From Bacillota bacterium (GTDB taxonomy: Bacteria > Bacillota > Clostridia > Lachnospirales > Lachnospiraceae), in contig JAMPHT010000019.1 in the NCBI GenBank assembly GCA_023663285.1, positions 1-47,766 of the forward strand: 47,766 nt of DNA, in the 5' to 3' direction. How positions within the stretch are numbered: the first letter of the stretch is position 1; each line of letters opens with the position of its first letter. Below the pieces are notes generated by a model that was not told where the DNA came from, searched no databases, and saw only the letters and a program-made list of their open reading frames with translations. The position numbers and the translations under genes are program-made. Of this stretch, positions 25,566-34,098 are shown piece after piece.

Positions 25566-26533
25566 AAAGGTTTATGAAGGGCTGCGCCATTACGGCATTG
25601 ATTTTTCTGGCGCTGGGGCTGGCGCTTGTCATAGCGGCAGGGACTGTGCGTGGAAGGACGGCGATCGCACAGGTGGTTGAAAGCGTCACGGGAGGCAGAG
25701 TATCTGTGGATATTGACAGTCTGTTCAAGTGGGGGATCCGGGTGCGGGATAACGTATCGGACCGTCTGCCGGAGCTGGACTATGACATTGACGACGCCAC
25801 CAGCTTTGATTCCCGCCATGATATATGGGGCGGGGATGTGGAGAAGTTCTGTCTGGGTGAGGAGGTGGAGACGCTGAAGATCGAGGCGGGAGGATGTCGG
25901 TTCCTGACACAGGCATCCGGCGACGCTTCCTTTTATGTGGAAGTATCGGATGCCGGAAAATTCCAGGCATATCTGGAAAGCGAAACTCTTTATATCAGAT
26001 CGACGCCCACTTCCGGACGATTGAACTGGGGCGGCTGGGAAAACTGTGTGGTCAGGCTCTATGTGCCGGAGGGCTATCATTACGGGGAGGTGGAGATCGA
26101 GCTGGGAGCAGGCGACATGGAGCTTCAGGGCCTGGATGCGGACAGGATCGCTTTGGGCGTAGGCGCAGGGCGGATCGTTGCAAACGGCATGAAGGCAGAA
26201 TCGCTGGAGCTGGAGGTCGGCGCGGGCCAGATATACATGGAGGACGTGAATGTAAAGGACATGAAAGCGGAGATCGGTATGGGCGAACTCCGCTTAGAGG
26301 GCGCCATTGAAGGCGATGTGGACGCAACCTGCGCTATGGGAAATGTGGAAATGAAGCTTACCGGCAGCCAGAAGGATTTTAATTACAGGTTGAGCGGTGC
26401 AATGGGGAACATTGATCTGGGGGCGGAAAGCTACAGCGGGATCGGCGTGTCGAAAACCATTGATAACGGAGCCCGGAAGGACATGAAGATCGAATGCAGC
26501 GCAGGCAATATCAGAATAATGTTCACGGATTGA
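25562..26533 (+). CDS. DUF4097 family beta-helix protein with membrane anchor
   Basis: 323 aa. One N-terminal hydrophobic segment (residues 8-28) anchors it; the rest is likely outside the cell. From about 110 a repeating beta-strand pattern ends in IELGAGDMELQGL, LGVGAGRIVANGM, LEVGAGQIYMEDV and KAEIGMGELRLEGA, the DUF4097 type of repeat. It overlaps the HAAS gene by 4 nt and ends before a strong terminator. With PadR and HAAS it forms an envelope-stress-like module (inference from family context). Confidence 0.85.
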   Translation: MKRFMKGCAITALIFLALGLALVIAAGTVRGRTAIAQVVESVTGGRVSVDIDSLFKWGIRVRDNVSDRLPELDYDIDDATSFDSRHDIWGGDVEKFCLGEEVETLKIEAGGCRFLTQASGDASFYVEVSDAGKFQAYLESETLYIRSTPTSGRLNWGGWENCVVRLYVPEGYHYGEVEIELGAGDMELQGLDADRIALGVGAGRIVANGMKAESLELEVGAGQIYMEDVNVKDMKAEIGMGELRLEGAIEGDVDATCAMGNVEMKLTGSQKDFNYRLSGAMGNIDLGAESYSGIGVSKTIDNGARKDMKIECSAGNIRIMFTD

Positions 26534-26540
26534 TCAGGTA

Positions 26541-26576
26541 TACGGCGCCTTACAGTCACGTAAGGCGCCGTATTTT
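26541..26576. terminator. Strong terminator after the second PadR operon
   Basis: A perfect 13-bp stem TACGGCGCCTTAC / GTAAGGCGCCGTA with loop AGTCAC, then TTTT. It lies between convergent genes and may serve both. Confidence 0.92.
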
Positions 26577-26584
26577 CGATATGA

Positions 26585-27430
26585 TCATTGCTCAGGCGTT
26601 ACCTGGATGAACAATCCTGCTTTCTTAAGAGCGGGCCGCAGCGCCAGGTAGAATACGGAGGCAGCCGCAACGGCGATTATGGCATTGACTGTGGTAGTCA
26701 GAGCCGCGATCTTGACCAGCGCCTTTGTGATATCCTGGGGAACGCCCAGCAGATATGTCTTATAAAAGTAGCCTACGATGGGGTCGGCAACCACGTTGAA
26801 GGCCATGCCGCAGATACAGGACAGGACAGTGACTCCCGTCACATATTTTGCGGAATGCTCTCTGTCCAGCTTGAAGATCCTGTGAGCTACAAATCCCACG
26901 ATCAGGCCGATGCACAGCTTCAGCAGAAAGGTTTTCGGGGCGCTGGTGACGTAAGAGGTGGTAAAGTCGCCGATGGTCATGCCCACGGCGCCTGCCAGAC
27001 CGCCCCAGTAGCCTCCCAGCAGCAGCGCTCCCAGCACACAGAACACATTTCCGAAGTGGAAGGAAGCCTTCTCCGGCCCAACGGTAAGGTCGATCTTGAA
27101 GAAAGCAAAACCGATGTAGCACAGCGCCGCCATCAGACCTGCCATGGCCAGCCGCTTCACATCCGCTTTGCTGCTGCGGCTAACCCCCCGGACTGCATTC
27201 AGGATGCCTCTGACAGTCAGCGGGAGGGCCAGAAACACAAGCGTCAGTGAATAGGAATAAGGACGCTGCAGCTGCAGTTTTTCTTCCGCGGCAGTCAGGG
27301 ATTCCTGATAACTGGTATGATAGGTGTACACCGCAAGGATAATGCCTGCGATCAGCATGACGGCGCCGATGATCAACAGCCCGCAGCTTTTTTTCTTTTC
27401 CGTGGTATTCTTTTCTGTGCTTTTTTTCAT
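26585..27430 (-). CDS. ECF transporter substrate-binding (S) component
   Basis: 281 aa from the ATG at 27430, with GGGAGG 10 nt upstream; a longer reading lacks support. It has one N-terminal membrane helix (about 14-36), a second pair of hydrophobic segments, and from about 95 the ECF-S core: KRLAMAGLMAALCYIGFAFFKIDL, HFGNVFCVLGALLLGGYWGGLAGAVGMTIGDF, then more helices. The phrase GN-x-F-x-x-L-G-A is typical of vitamin S-components. Which vitamin it binds is not clear (folate, riboflavin or a pyridoxine-like compound). No ECF A/A' or T genes are next to it, so it would use a shared energising module. The leader holds a TCAGAGC/GCTCTGA hairpin just before the ribosome binding site. Confidence 0.8.
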   Translation of the reverse strand: MKKSTEKNTTEKKKSCGLLIIGAVMLIAGIILAVYTYHTSYQESLTAAEEKLQLQRPYSYSLTLVFLALPLTVRGILNAVRGVSRSSKADVKRLAMAGLMAALCYIGFAFFKIDLTVGPEKASFHFGNVFCVLGALLLGGYWGGLAGAVGMTIGDFTTSYVTSAPKTFLLKLCIGLIVGFVAHRIFKLDREHSAKYVTGVTVLSCICGMAFNVVADPIVGYFYKTYLLGVPQDITKALVKIAALTTTVNAIIAVAAASVFYLALRPALKKAGLFIQVTPEQ

Positions 27431-27559
27431 TATTTTGATCCTCCCTATCAGAGCTGCAATCAGCGCAATCCCCGGCTCTGACTCATATATAATTGAATTG
27501 TTGCAAGTGTACTGCAAAACTGGCTTGATAAAAAGTGCCAGATCATAACTTTTTTATCA

Positions 27560-27977
27560 GTCCAGTTGCGGGCGTGGTATTCCGGCGCAAGGGCCGGACG
27601 TATCGGTATTTTACCGGTAAGGTGCTCTATCCCTTCGGATACGGGCTGACCTACGGCAGCGCGGAGCTTGTGGGGGTGCGGGTAAACGGGCGGCCAGTGA
27701 CGGCAGGAGAAGAGGTACGGCTTTCGGAAGGAGAGGATCCGAAGCTGCCGCGCCGGGCGGAAAGCTGTGCGGCTTTGCAGGGGCAGCGGTGAAGGCCGGG
27801 GAAAACCGCACAGTCGTTCCGGTATTGGATGCAGATGCCCTGACAGTGGTGGATCAGGCGGGAAAAAAGGTTTCCGGCGGCAGCAGGTTTGAAGTCAGCG
27901 TGGGCTTCGGCCAGCCTGACGCCAGGACAAAGGAGCTGACGGGACAGGAGACGCTTGTGTTTACGGTGCTAAGATAA
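27560..27977 (+). pseudogene. Remnant of a GH3 beta-glucosidase C-terminus
   Basis: GRTYRYFTGKVLYPFGYGLT is the usual end of the GH3 (alpha/beta)6 domain, followed by an Fn3-like domain start. The reading frame breaks near 27740-27790. The next frame continues with KAGENRTVVPVLDADALTVVD and GFGQPDARTKELTGQ, which fit the Fn3-like tail. No N-terminal catalytic domain and no good start are present. It is a decayed fragment in the gap between the ECF-S gene and the MFS gene. Confidence 0.75.
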
Positions 27978-29153
27978 GCTGTTTTTACGCAGCCCCAACA
28001 CACAGATCACCAGCACAAGGGGGAAGCCGATCCCTGCCAGCACTCCGGCCTGCAGATTTTCTCCCGCCCTCTGGGATACGCTGCCAATGATGGCGGGGCC
28101 TACCGTGCCCCCCAGATCTCCCGCCAGCGCAAGCAGTGCAAACATGGCAGTACCCCCGGTGGGCAGTATCTTTGACGATATACTGATGGAGCCGGGCCAC
28201 ATGATGCCCACGGCAAAGCCGCATAAAGCGCAGCCTGTCAGACCTAAAGCAGGAAGGCCGGACAGTCCTGCCAGCAGGTAGCAGCACAGGCAGAGGATCC
28301 CCGATACCGTCATAAAGACGGTCAGATTCATTTTTTCACCGAATTTTCCGTACAGCGTGCGGCTGATCGCCATAAATACGGCAAAGCCGCATGGCCCGGC
28401 AAGGTCTCCCACAGTCTTGGAAACATGGAGCGCGGACTCTGCAAAGGCGGAGGCCCACTGCGCCATGGCGATCTCGGAGGAACCGGCACATATCATCAGT
28501 ACCATAAGGAGCCAGAATACCTTTGTTTTGAACAGCTGTCCCATGGTCATGCCTTTGCCCTCTTCAACCGGAGTCTCGATGGGACACACACAAAAGTTAT
28601 AAACGTTGTACAGGGGGATGACTGCCCATATGAGAGCCAGTATGCGCCAGTTCTCTATGCCCCATAGGGAAAAGAACAGGGTGGAGCCCAGGATGACTCC
28701 TGCAGAACCCCAGCAGTAAAAGGAATGGAGCAGACTCATCCGGCTTTCCTTGTTTTCAAAGGGGCAGGCTTCCACAATGGGACTGCCCAGGACCTCCGTA
28801 AGCCCGCTGCCCACTGCATATATGATGACGCATATAAGGATTCCCAAAAACGGAGAGGGCATCAGGTCAGGCAGTACCGCCAGCCCTGCCAGCCCTGCGG
28901 CGGAGGCTATTTCCGCTGTCACGATACAGGGTCTGTAGCCGATCTTATCTACCGCCTTTGCACAGAAAAAGTCTGTTACCAGCTGTGTAAAGAAGAAGCA
29001 GGTGGATATCAGCGCCAGCTGGCTGAAGGGTATTCCGTAGGTATGATAAAAGGTCAGATACAACAGCGGAACGAAGTTCGCGCATACAGCCTGGGTAACG
29101 AACCCCAGATAGCAGGCTGTCAATGTCTTGCCGTATTTCTTTTGGGTTTCCAT
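27969..29153 (-). CDS. Major facilitator superfamily transporter
   Basis: 394 aa from the ATG at 29153 (GGAGGAAC upstream); a longer reading to 29261 is unlikely. There are about 12 hydrophobic segments, and the N-half loop reads FCAKAVDKIGYRPCI, close to the MFS motif A position. The layout resembles FucP-like or uncharacterised sugar MFS carriers, but no substrate is visible. Its 3' end overlaps the GH3 remnant by 9 nt. The neighbouring beta-glucosidase remnant hints that this locus once handled an oligosaccharide (inference). Confidence 0.82.
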   Translation of the reverse strand: METQKKYGKTLTACYLGFVTQAVCANFVPLLYLTFYHTYGIPFSQLALISTCFFFTQLVTDFFCAKAVDKIGYRPCIVTAEIASAAGLAGLAVLPDLMPSPFLGILICVIIYAVGSGLTEVLGSPIVEACPFENKESRMSLLHSFYCWGSAGVILGSTLFFSLWGIENWRILALIWAVIPLYNVYNFCVCPIETPVEEGKGMTMGQLFKTKVFWLLMVLMICAGSSEIAMAQWASAFAESALHVSKTVGDLAGPCGFAVFMAISRTLYGKFGEKMNLTVFMTVSGILCLCCYLLAGLSGLPALGLTGCALCGFAVGIMWPGSISISSKILPTGGTAMFALLALAGDLGGTVGPAIIGSVSQRAGENLQAGVLAGIGFPLVLVICVLGLRKNSLS

Positions 29154-29365
29154 TTTCTGTTCCTCCGGCGTAAATGATTCCCGCGGGCAATGAGGAAAAT
29201 AGCCGTGTCTGCATCGGGGTTGCCGACCGGATGTAAAGCTGCCCCTAAACAGGAGCTGCATCAGATGTAATCATACCACTACGATTGGCGGATCGCTATG
29301 GCAGAAACACCGAAAAACATGACAATATCCTTGAAAATTTTGTGACTCGGCAATCGCTTTGGGCT

Positions 29366-29386
29366 GTAATAACTCTTGTTATTTAC
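29366..29386. promoter_or_regulatory. Near-palindrome in the gap between the MFS gene and valS
   Basis: GTAATAAC-TCTT-GTTATTTAC, an imperfect palindrome in the intergenic gap between the divergent MFS gene and the valS leader. It could be an operator for the MFS gene. A second one, GAAATC-GT-GATTTC, lies at 29413-29426, just upstream of the valS promoter. Confidence 0.4.
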
Positions 29387-29431
29387 ATCAACCTATTTCA
29401 TCCGGAAGCCCCGAAATCGTGATTTCCGCTC

Positions 29432-29460
29432 TTGACAAAAGCTGCGTAATAGATTATAGT
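29432..29460 (+). promoter_or_regulatory. valS: Promoter of the valS T-box transcript
   Basis: A perfect TTGACA (29432-29437), 17 nt, TATAGT (29455-29460). Confidence 0.85.
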
Positions 29461-29466
29461 TTCCTA

Positions 29467-29771
29467 AATAAATCATAAAAAGGCTGTGACGAAGAGGAGT
29501 ACACGCTGCCCCTTAAAAGAGAGAGCGGCTGCCGGACAGGTATCCGGCGCTGAAAGGCTGCCTGAAGGAAAGAGCGTGGAAGGTAGCTTCCGAGCCTGGG
29601 GACTGAACGCCGGGAAAAATATGGGAAGTAGGTTCTCACGACTTATCCCCGTTACCGGATAGGACTTTGGATAGAAGTCGCTGAGGCAACGGCTGTGAAG
29701 CTGTTGTAAACAAAGGTGGTACCGCGTTGAAACGCCCTTTGCCGATGGAAGTCGGCAGAGGGCGCTGTTTG
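29467..29771 (+). promoter_or_regulatory. T-box riboswitch leader of valS
   Basis: The T-box sequence AAAGGTGGTACCGCG is at 29712-29726. Upstream is a long stem I with an AGAGAG motif and GAAGAGGAGTAC near its base. A likely specifier GTA (valine) lies near 29583, in the context AAGGTAGCTTCC; the specifier is assigned by eye. Downstream, CGCCCTTTGCCGA (29733-29745) pairs with 29752-29764 over 13 bp as terminator stem. Uncharged tRNA-Val would favour the antiterminator and allow valS expression. The terminator is followed by CTGTTTG, a weak T-run. Confidence 0.9.
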
Positions 29772-29859
29772 CGTGTGTGAACGAGGAACGCAAATAGTTT
29801 TGAGACTGCTTATGGGAGAAGAAGCACAGGTAACAGGAATCGGGAAAGGAGCAGAAAAA

Positions 29860-32586
29860 ATGAGCCGGGAACTTGCAAAAACCTATGACCCCAAAGGAAT
29901 TGAGGACAGACTGTATCAGAAATGGCTGGACAAAAAGTATTTTCATGCGGAGGCGGATCCTTCCAAAACTCCGTTCACTATCGTGATACCGCCCCCAAAT
30001 ATCACGGGACAGCTCCACATGGGACACGCCCTTGACAACACCATGCAGGACATACTGATCCGCTTCAAGCGGATGCAGGGCTACAACGCCCTCTGGCAGC
30101 CGGGGACCGACCACGCTTCCATCGCCACGGAGGCAAAGATCGTGGAAAAGCTGAAGGAGGAAGGCACCGGCAAGGAAGAGCTGGGCAGGGAGAAATTTTT
30201 AGAGCGGGCATGGGCCTGGAAAAAGGAATATGGCGGCCGCATCATCTCCCAGCTGAAGAAAATGGGTTCCTCCTGCGACTGGGACAGGGAACGGTTCACC
30301 ATGGACGAGGGCTGCAACAGGGCAGTCACCGAGGTCTTTGTAAGGATGCACGAAAAAGGCTATATCTATAAGGGCTCCCGCATTGTCAACTGGTGCCCTG
30401 TGTGCAATACCTCCATCTCCGACGCGGAGGTGGAGTACGAGGAGCAGGCCGGACACCTCTGGCACATCAAATATCCCGTGATAGGAGAGGACGGGAAGCC
30501 CAGCGCCACGGAATTCCTCACCTTTGCCACCACCCGGCCGGAGACCATGCTGGGAGATACCGCCGTTGCCATCCACCCGGAGGATGAGCGCTATGCCCAT
30601 CTGATCGGCCGGAGCGTACTGCTGCCCATTGTGAACAGGGTGATTCCCGTTGTCACCGACACCTATGTGGACAGGGAGTTCGGCACCGGCGTGGTGAAGA
30701 TCACACCCGCCCATGACCCCAACGACTTTGAGGTGGGAAAACGCCATGCCCTGCCGGAGATCAACATCATGAACGACGACGCCACCATCAACGCAAACGG
30801 TGGAAAATATGAAGGTATGGACCGCTATGAGGCCAGAAAAGCCATTGTAGAGGAACTGGACAGGCAGGGTCTTTTAGTGAAAATAGAAGATCACAGCCAT
30901 AATGTGGGCACCTGTTACCGCTGCCACAGCACCGTGGAGCCCCTGATCAAGCTGCAGTGGTTCGTGAAGATGGACGAGCTGATCAAGCCTGCGGTGGAGG
31001 CGGTGAAGAGCGGGGAGATCAGGCTGGTCCCCAGGCGCATGGAGAAAACCTATTTTAACTGGACGGACAATATCCGGGATTGGTGCATCAGCAGACAGCT
31101 CTGGTGGGGGCACCGGATCCCCGCCTATTACTGCGACAAGTGCGGAGAGATCGTGGTGGCAAAGGAGACGCCCGAAAAGTGCCCTAAGTGCGGCTGTGAG
31201 CATCTGACCCAGGATCCTGATACCTTGGACACCTGGTTCTCTTCCGCCCTGTGGCCCTTTGAGACCTTAGGGTGGCCGGAGCAGACAGAGGATCTGAAAT
31301 ACTTTTATCCTACGGATGTTCTGGTCACAGGCTATGACATTATTTTCTTCTGGGTCATCAGAATGATTTTTTCGGGCTATGAGCATATGGGTGAAAAGCC
31401 CTTTAAAACCGTGTTCTTCCACGGTCTGGTGCGGGACAGTGAAGGACGCAAGATGTCCAAGTCCCTGGGCAACGGCATCGACCCCCTGGATATTATCGAG
31501 CAGTATGGCGCGGACGCTCTGCGTCTCACGCTGATCACCGGCAACGCCCCCGGAAATGATATGCGTTTTTACTATGAGAGAGTGGAGAACAGCCGGAACT
31601 TTGCAAATAAGGTCTGGAACGCCTCCCGGTTCATCATGATGAACATGGACGGTAAGGAAGCGACGGAGCCGGGGGCGGCAGACCTGCAGCCGGTGGACAG
31701 ATGGATCCTTTCCAGGCTCAATACCCTGGTGAAAGAGGTCACGGACAATATGGAGAGCTTTGAACTGGGCATTGCGGTCCAGAAGGTCTATGACTTCATA
31801 TGGGACGAATTCTGCGACTGGTATATAGAGATGGTGAAGCCCCGTCTGTATGACTCCGATGACGCAGTGAGCCAGAACGCCGCACTGTGGACCTTAAAGA
31901 CCGTGCTGATCGACGCGCTGAAGCTGCTGCATCCCTATATGCCTTTTATCACAGAAGAAATATACTGCACTCTCAGGAGCATGGAGGATGGGTCCCCGAA
32001 GAATGCTTCGCCGCAGGATAGCTTGCCGGAGGACGCCGCCGACCGGGAGTCCATCATGATAAGCGCCTGGCCCACATACCGGGAGGACCGCGTCTTTGCC
32101 AAAGAAGAGAAGGACATTGAGATCATCAAGGAAGCTGTCAGAGGCGTCCGTAACGTGAGGAACGAGATGAACGTGGCGCCTGCCCGTAAGGCGGCTGTGT
32201 ACGTGGTCAGCGGGGACGACAGGCTCCTGTCCACCTTCACGGAGGGTAAACTGTTCTTCGCGTCCCTGGCGTCTGCCAGCCAGGTCATGATACAAAAGGA
32301 CAAGGAAGGCATTGCGCAGGACGCGGTGAGCGTAGTGATACCGGGAGCGACCCTGTACATTCCCTTTGCGGAGCTGGTGGATATTGCCCAGGAGGTTGAG
32401 CGGCTGCAAAAGGAGAAAAAGCGTCTGAATGGGGAGCTTGCCAGAGTCAACGGTATGCTTTCCAATGAAAAATTTATCTCCAAGGCTCCGGAGGCTAAGA
32501 TTGCGGAGGAGAAGGAGAAGCTGGCAAAGTATACCCGGATGATGGAGCAGGTGGAGACCCGGCTGGAGCAGTTGACGAAAGAATGA
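29860..32586 (+). CDS. valS: Valyl-tRNA synthetase
   Basis: 908 aa from the ATG at 29860 with GAAAGGAGC upstream, the usual length for the bacterial enzyme. It charges tRNA-Val. HIGH motif [14 protein letters not shown] near residue 48; editing domain with [21 protein letters not shown] motif [11 protein letters not shown] near 530; C-terminal coiled coil ([19 protein letters not shown]...) that contacts tRNA. Near residues 708-722 a short diverged pentapeptide repeat ([15 protein letters not shown]) sits in the anticodon-binding region. It is preceded by a T-box and followed 13 nt later by folC. Confidence 0.97.
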   Translation: MSRELAKTYDPKGIEDRLYQKWLDKKYFHAEADPSKTPFTIVIPPPNITGQLHMGHALDNTMQDILIRFKRMQGYNALWQPGTDHASIATEAKIVEKLKEEGTGKEELGREKFLERAWAWKKEYGGRIISQLKKMGSSCDWDRERFTMDEGCNRAVTEVFVRMHEKGYIYKGSRIVNWCPVCNTSISDAEVEYEEQAGHLWHIKYPVIGEDGKPSATEFLTFATTRPETMLGDTAVAIHPEDERYAHLIGRSVLLPIVNRVIPVVTDTYVDREFGTGVVKITPAHDPNDFEVGKRHALPEINIMNDDATINANGGKYEGMDRYEARKAIVEELDRQGLLVKIEDHSHNVGTCYRCHSTVEPLIKLQWFVKMDELIKPAVEAVKSGEIRLVPRRMEKTYFNWTDNIRDWCISRQLWWGHRIPAYYCDKCGEIVVAKETPEKCPKCGCEHLTQDPDTLDTWFSSALWPFETLGWPEQTEDLKYFYPTDVLVTGYDIIFFWVIRMIFSGYEHMGEKPFKTVFFHGLVRDSEGRKMSKSLGNGIDPLDIIEQYGADALRLTLITGNAPGNDMRFYYERVENSRNFANKVWNASRFIMMNMDGKEATEPGAADLQPVDRWILSRLNTLVKEVTDNMESFELGIAVQKVYDFIWDEFCDWYIEMVKPRLYDSDDAVSQNAALWTLKTVLIDALKLLHPYMPFITEEIYCTLRSMEDGSPKNASPQDSLPEDAADRESIMISAWPTYREDRVFAKEEKDIEIIKEAVRGVRNVRNEMNVAPARKAAVYVVSGDDRLLSTFTEGKLFFASLASASQVMIQKDKEGIAQDAVSVVIPGATLYIPFAELVDIAQEVERLQKEKKRLNGELARVNGMLSNEKFISKAPEAKIAEEKEKLAKYTRMMEQVETRLEQLTKE

Positions 32587-32599
32587 ACCGAGGTGCAGT

Positions 32600-33958
32600 A
32601 TGCAGAAACGCTCCATAACCTCCTTTGAGGAGGCGGAAAATTATATCAACGCAATTCCCCGTTTTACCTCCAAGAATACCATGGAGGACACCAGGGCCTT
32701 TCTGCGCAGGCTGGGCAGTCCGGACAGGCGGCTGCGGATCATCCACGTGGCAGGCACGAACGGCAAAGGCTCCGTCTGTGCCTATATGCGTTCCGTTCTG
32801 GAAGCCGCCGGGTACAGGGTGGCGCTGTTTACCTCTCCCCATCTGGTAGATATACGGGAGCGGTTTGTGGTGGACGGAGAGATGATCTCAAGGGAAGCTT
32901 TCCTGAGGGGGTTTTTACAGGTCTATGACAGGCTGGAGTGGGAGAAAGGGCCGGAGCAGCAGGAAGGGCCGGAGCAGCTGGAGCAGGAGTGTCCGGGCTT
33001 CTATCACCCCTCCTACTTTGAGTATCTGTTTTTTATGGCTATGGTGCTGTTTGCGGAGAAAGAACCGGATTTCTGTATCCTGGAGACAGGGCTGGGAGGA
33101 AGGCTGGACGCCACCAACTCCGTGTCAAAAAAGGAGCTGGCGGTGCTTACCCATATCAGTCTGGACCACGTGGAATACCTGGGAGATACCGTGGAGAAGA
33201 TTGCCTGGGAGAAGGCCTGTATCATGCAGGAGGGAGCGCCTGCGGTCTACTGGGATACAGACAGGCAGGTCAGCGGCGTATTTGAGAAAAAAGCGGCGGA
33301 ACTTGGCGTAAGGGCTTATCCCGTGTCGAAAAAAGACTATCGCTTTCTGGGTTTTCAAAATAAAAGCATTGATTTTTCTGTGTACACTGGGTATTATAGT
33401 TATATTACCCTTACTTTGCACACCATCGCCGCCTATCAGATGGAGAATGCGGCGTTGGCAGTGCGGGCGCTTGAGGTGCTGGATGAGGGCAGGACCGTCT
33501 CTGCGGAGCAGATCCGTCAGGGAATCAGCCGCTGCTTCTGGGCGGGGCGCATGGAGGAAGTGCTGCCGGAGGTCTATGTGGACGGAGCTCACAATGAGGA
33601 CGGGATCAGGGCATTTCTGGAGACTGTGGCAGGGGACGGACACACCGGTCCCAGGGCGCTGCTGTTCAGCGCGGTGAAGGACAAGGACTGCGGCCGTATG
33701 GTGGAAGAGCTGGCGCAGTCGGAACTGTTTGCGCGGGTTTTTGCAGCGCATATGCAGACGGGGCGCGGAATCTCGGAAAATGCTCTGGGAGAGCTTTTTC
33801 GGCGGTATCCCGGATGCAGCTATCAGATGTATGACAAGGTATCCACAGCTTTTCATGAGCTGTTACATAGCCGGAGACAGGATGAGCGCATATACATAGC
33901 CGGCAGCCTGTACCTGGCAGGTGAGATAAAGGAGCTTTTGAGAGATGATAAATTTTGA
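32600..33958 (+). CDS. folC: Folylpolyglutamate / dihydrofolate synthase
   Basis: The product is 452 aa. It adds glutamate to folates (and possibly makes dihydrofolate). Mur-ligase fold: VAGTNGKGSVCAYM P-loop near residue 50, FTSPHLVDIRERF, LETGLGGRLDATNSV, ISLDHVEYLGDTVEKIAWEKACI, and the C-terminal VDGAHNEDGIRAF. GAGG precedes the ATG. It lies 13 nt after valS, so it is probably under the T-box as well; valS-folC order is common in Firmicutes. Between the two halves of the first domain there is an 18-nt in-frame duplication (GPEQQE-GPEQLE). Confidence 0.95.
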   Translation: MQKRSITSFEEAENYINAIPRFTSKNTMEDTRAFLRRLGSPDRRLRIIHVAGTNGKGSVCAYMRSVLEAAGYRVALFTSPHLVDIRERFVVDGEMISREAFLRGFLQVYDRLEWEKGPEQQEGPEQLEQECPGFYHPSYFEYLFFMAMVLFAEKEPDFCILETGLGGRLDATNSVSKKELAVLTHISLDHVEYLGDTVEKIAWEKACIMQEGAPAVYWDTDRQVSGVFEKKAAELGVRAYPVSKKDYRFLGFQNKSIDFSVYTGYYSYITLTLHTIAAYQMENAALAVRALEVLDEGRTVSAEQIRQGISRCFWAGRMEEVLPEVYVDGAHNEDGIRAFLETVAGDGHTGPRALLFSAVKDKDCGRMVEELAQSELFARVFAAHMQTGRGISENALGELFRRYPGCSYQMYDKVSTAFHELLHSRRQDERIYIAGSLYLAGEIKELLRDDKF

Positions 33959-34097
33959 GGAAGAGCTGAAAAAGTTTCATCCCAGTCTTGAGGTGGAAGA
34001 CGCGGAGGATGCCATTTACAATCAGGACCTGACAGATATGGCCGATCTACTTGTAAAAATGATAAAAGAGTCCGAGGAAGAATCGGAAGAGGTGTAG
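33945..34097 (+). CDS. Small acidic protein between folC and the TPR gene
   Basis: 50 aa, not recognised. It is very acidic (about 16 Asp/Glu) and helical, ending in a Glu/Ser-rich tail (ESEEESEEV). It starts 14 nt before the folC stop in another frame and ends one base before the next ATG, so it is packed into the operon. The weak GGAG 12 nt upstream leaves the start uncertain. The tight packing and absence of better readings support that it is real. Confidence 0.6.
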   Translation: MINFEEELKKFHPSLEVEDAEDAIYNQDLTDMADLLVKMIKESEEESEEV

Positions 34098-34098
34098 C

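Noticed and set aside
24848-26080. Long minus-strand open frame (about 410 codons)
   Set aside because: It is the antisense of the HAAS and DUF4097 genes, is proline/serine-rich low complexity, and has no ribosome binding site. A shadow.
27431-27535. Riboswitch upstream of the ECF S-component
   Set aside because: A single TCAGAGC/GCTCTGA hairpin close to the ribosome binding site is visible, but I could not fit THF, FMN, TPP or preQ1 consensus sequences.
29473-30114. Minus-strand open frame of 213 codons
   Set aside because: It lies antisense to the T-box and the start of valS; no family features.
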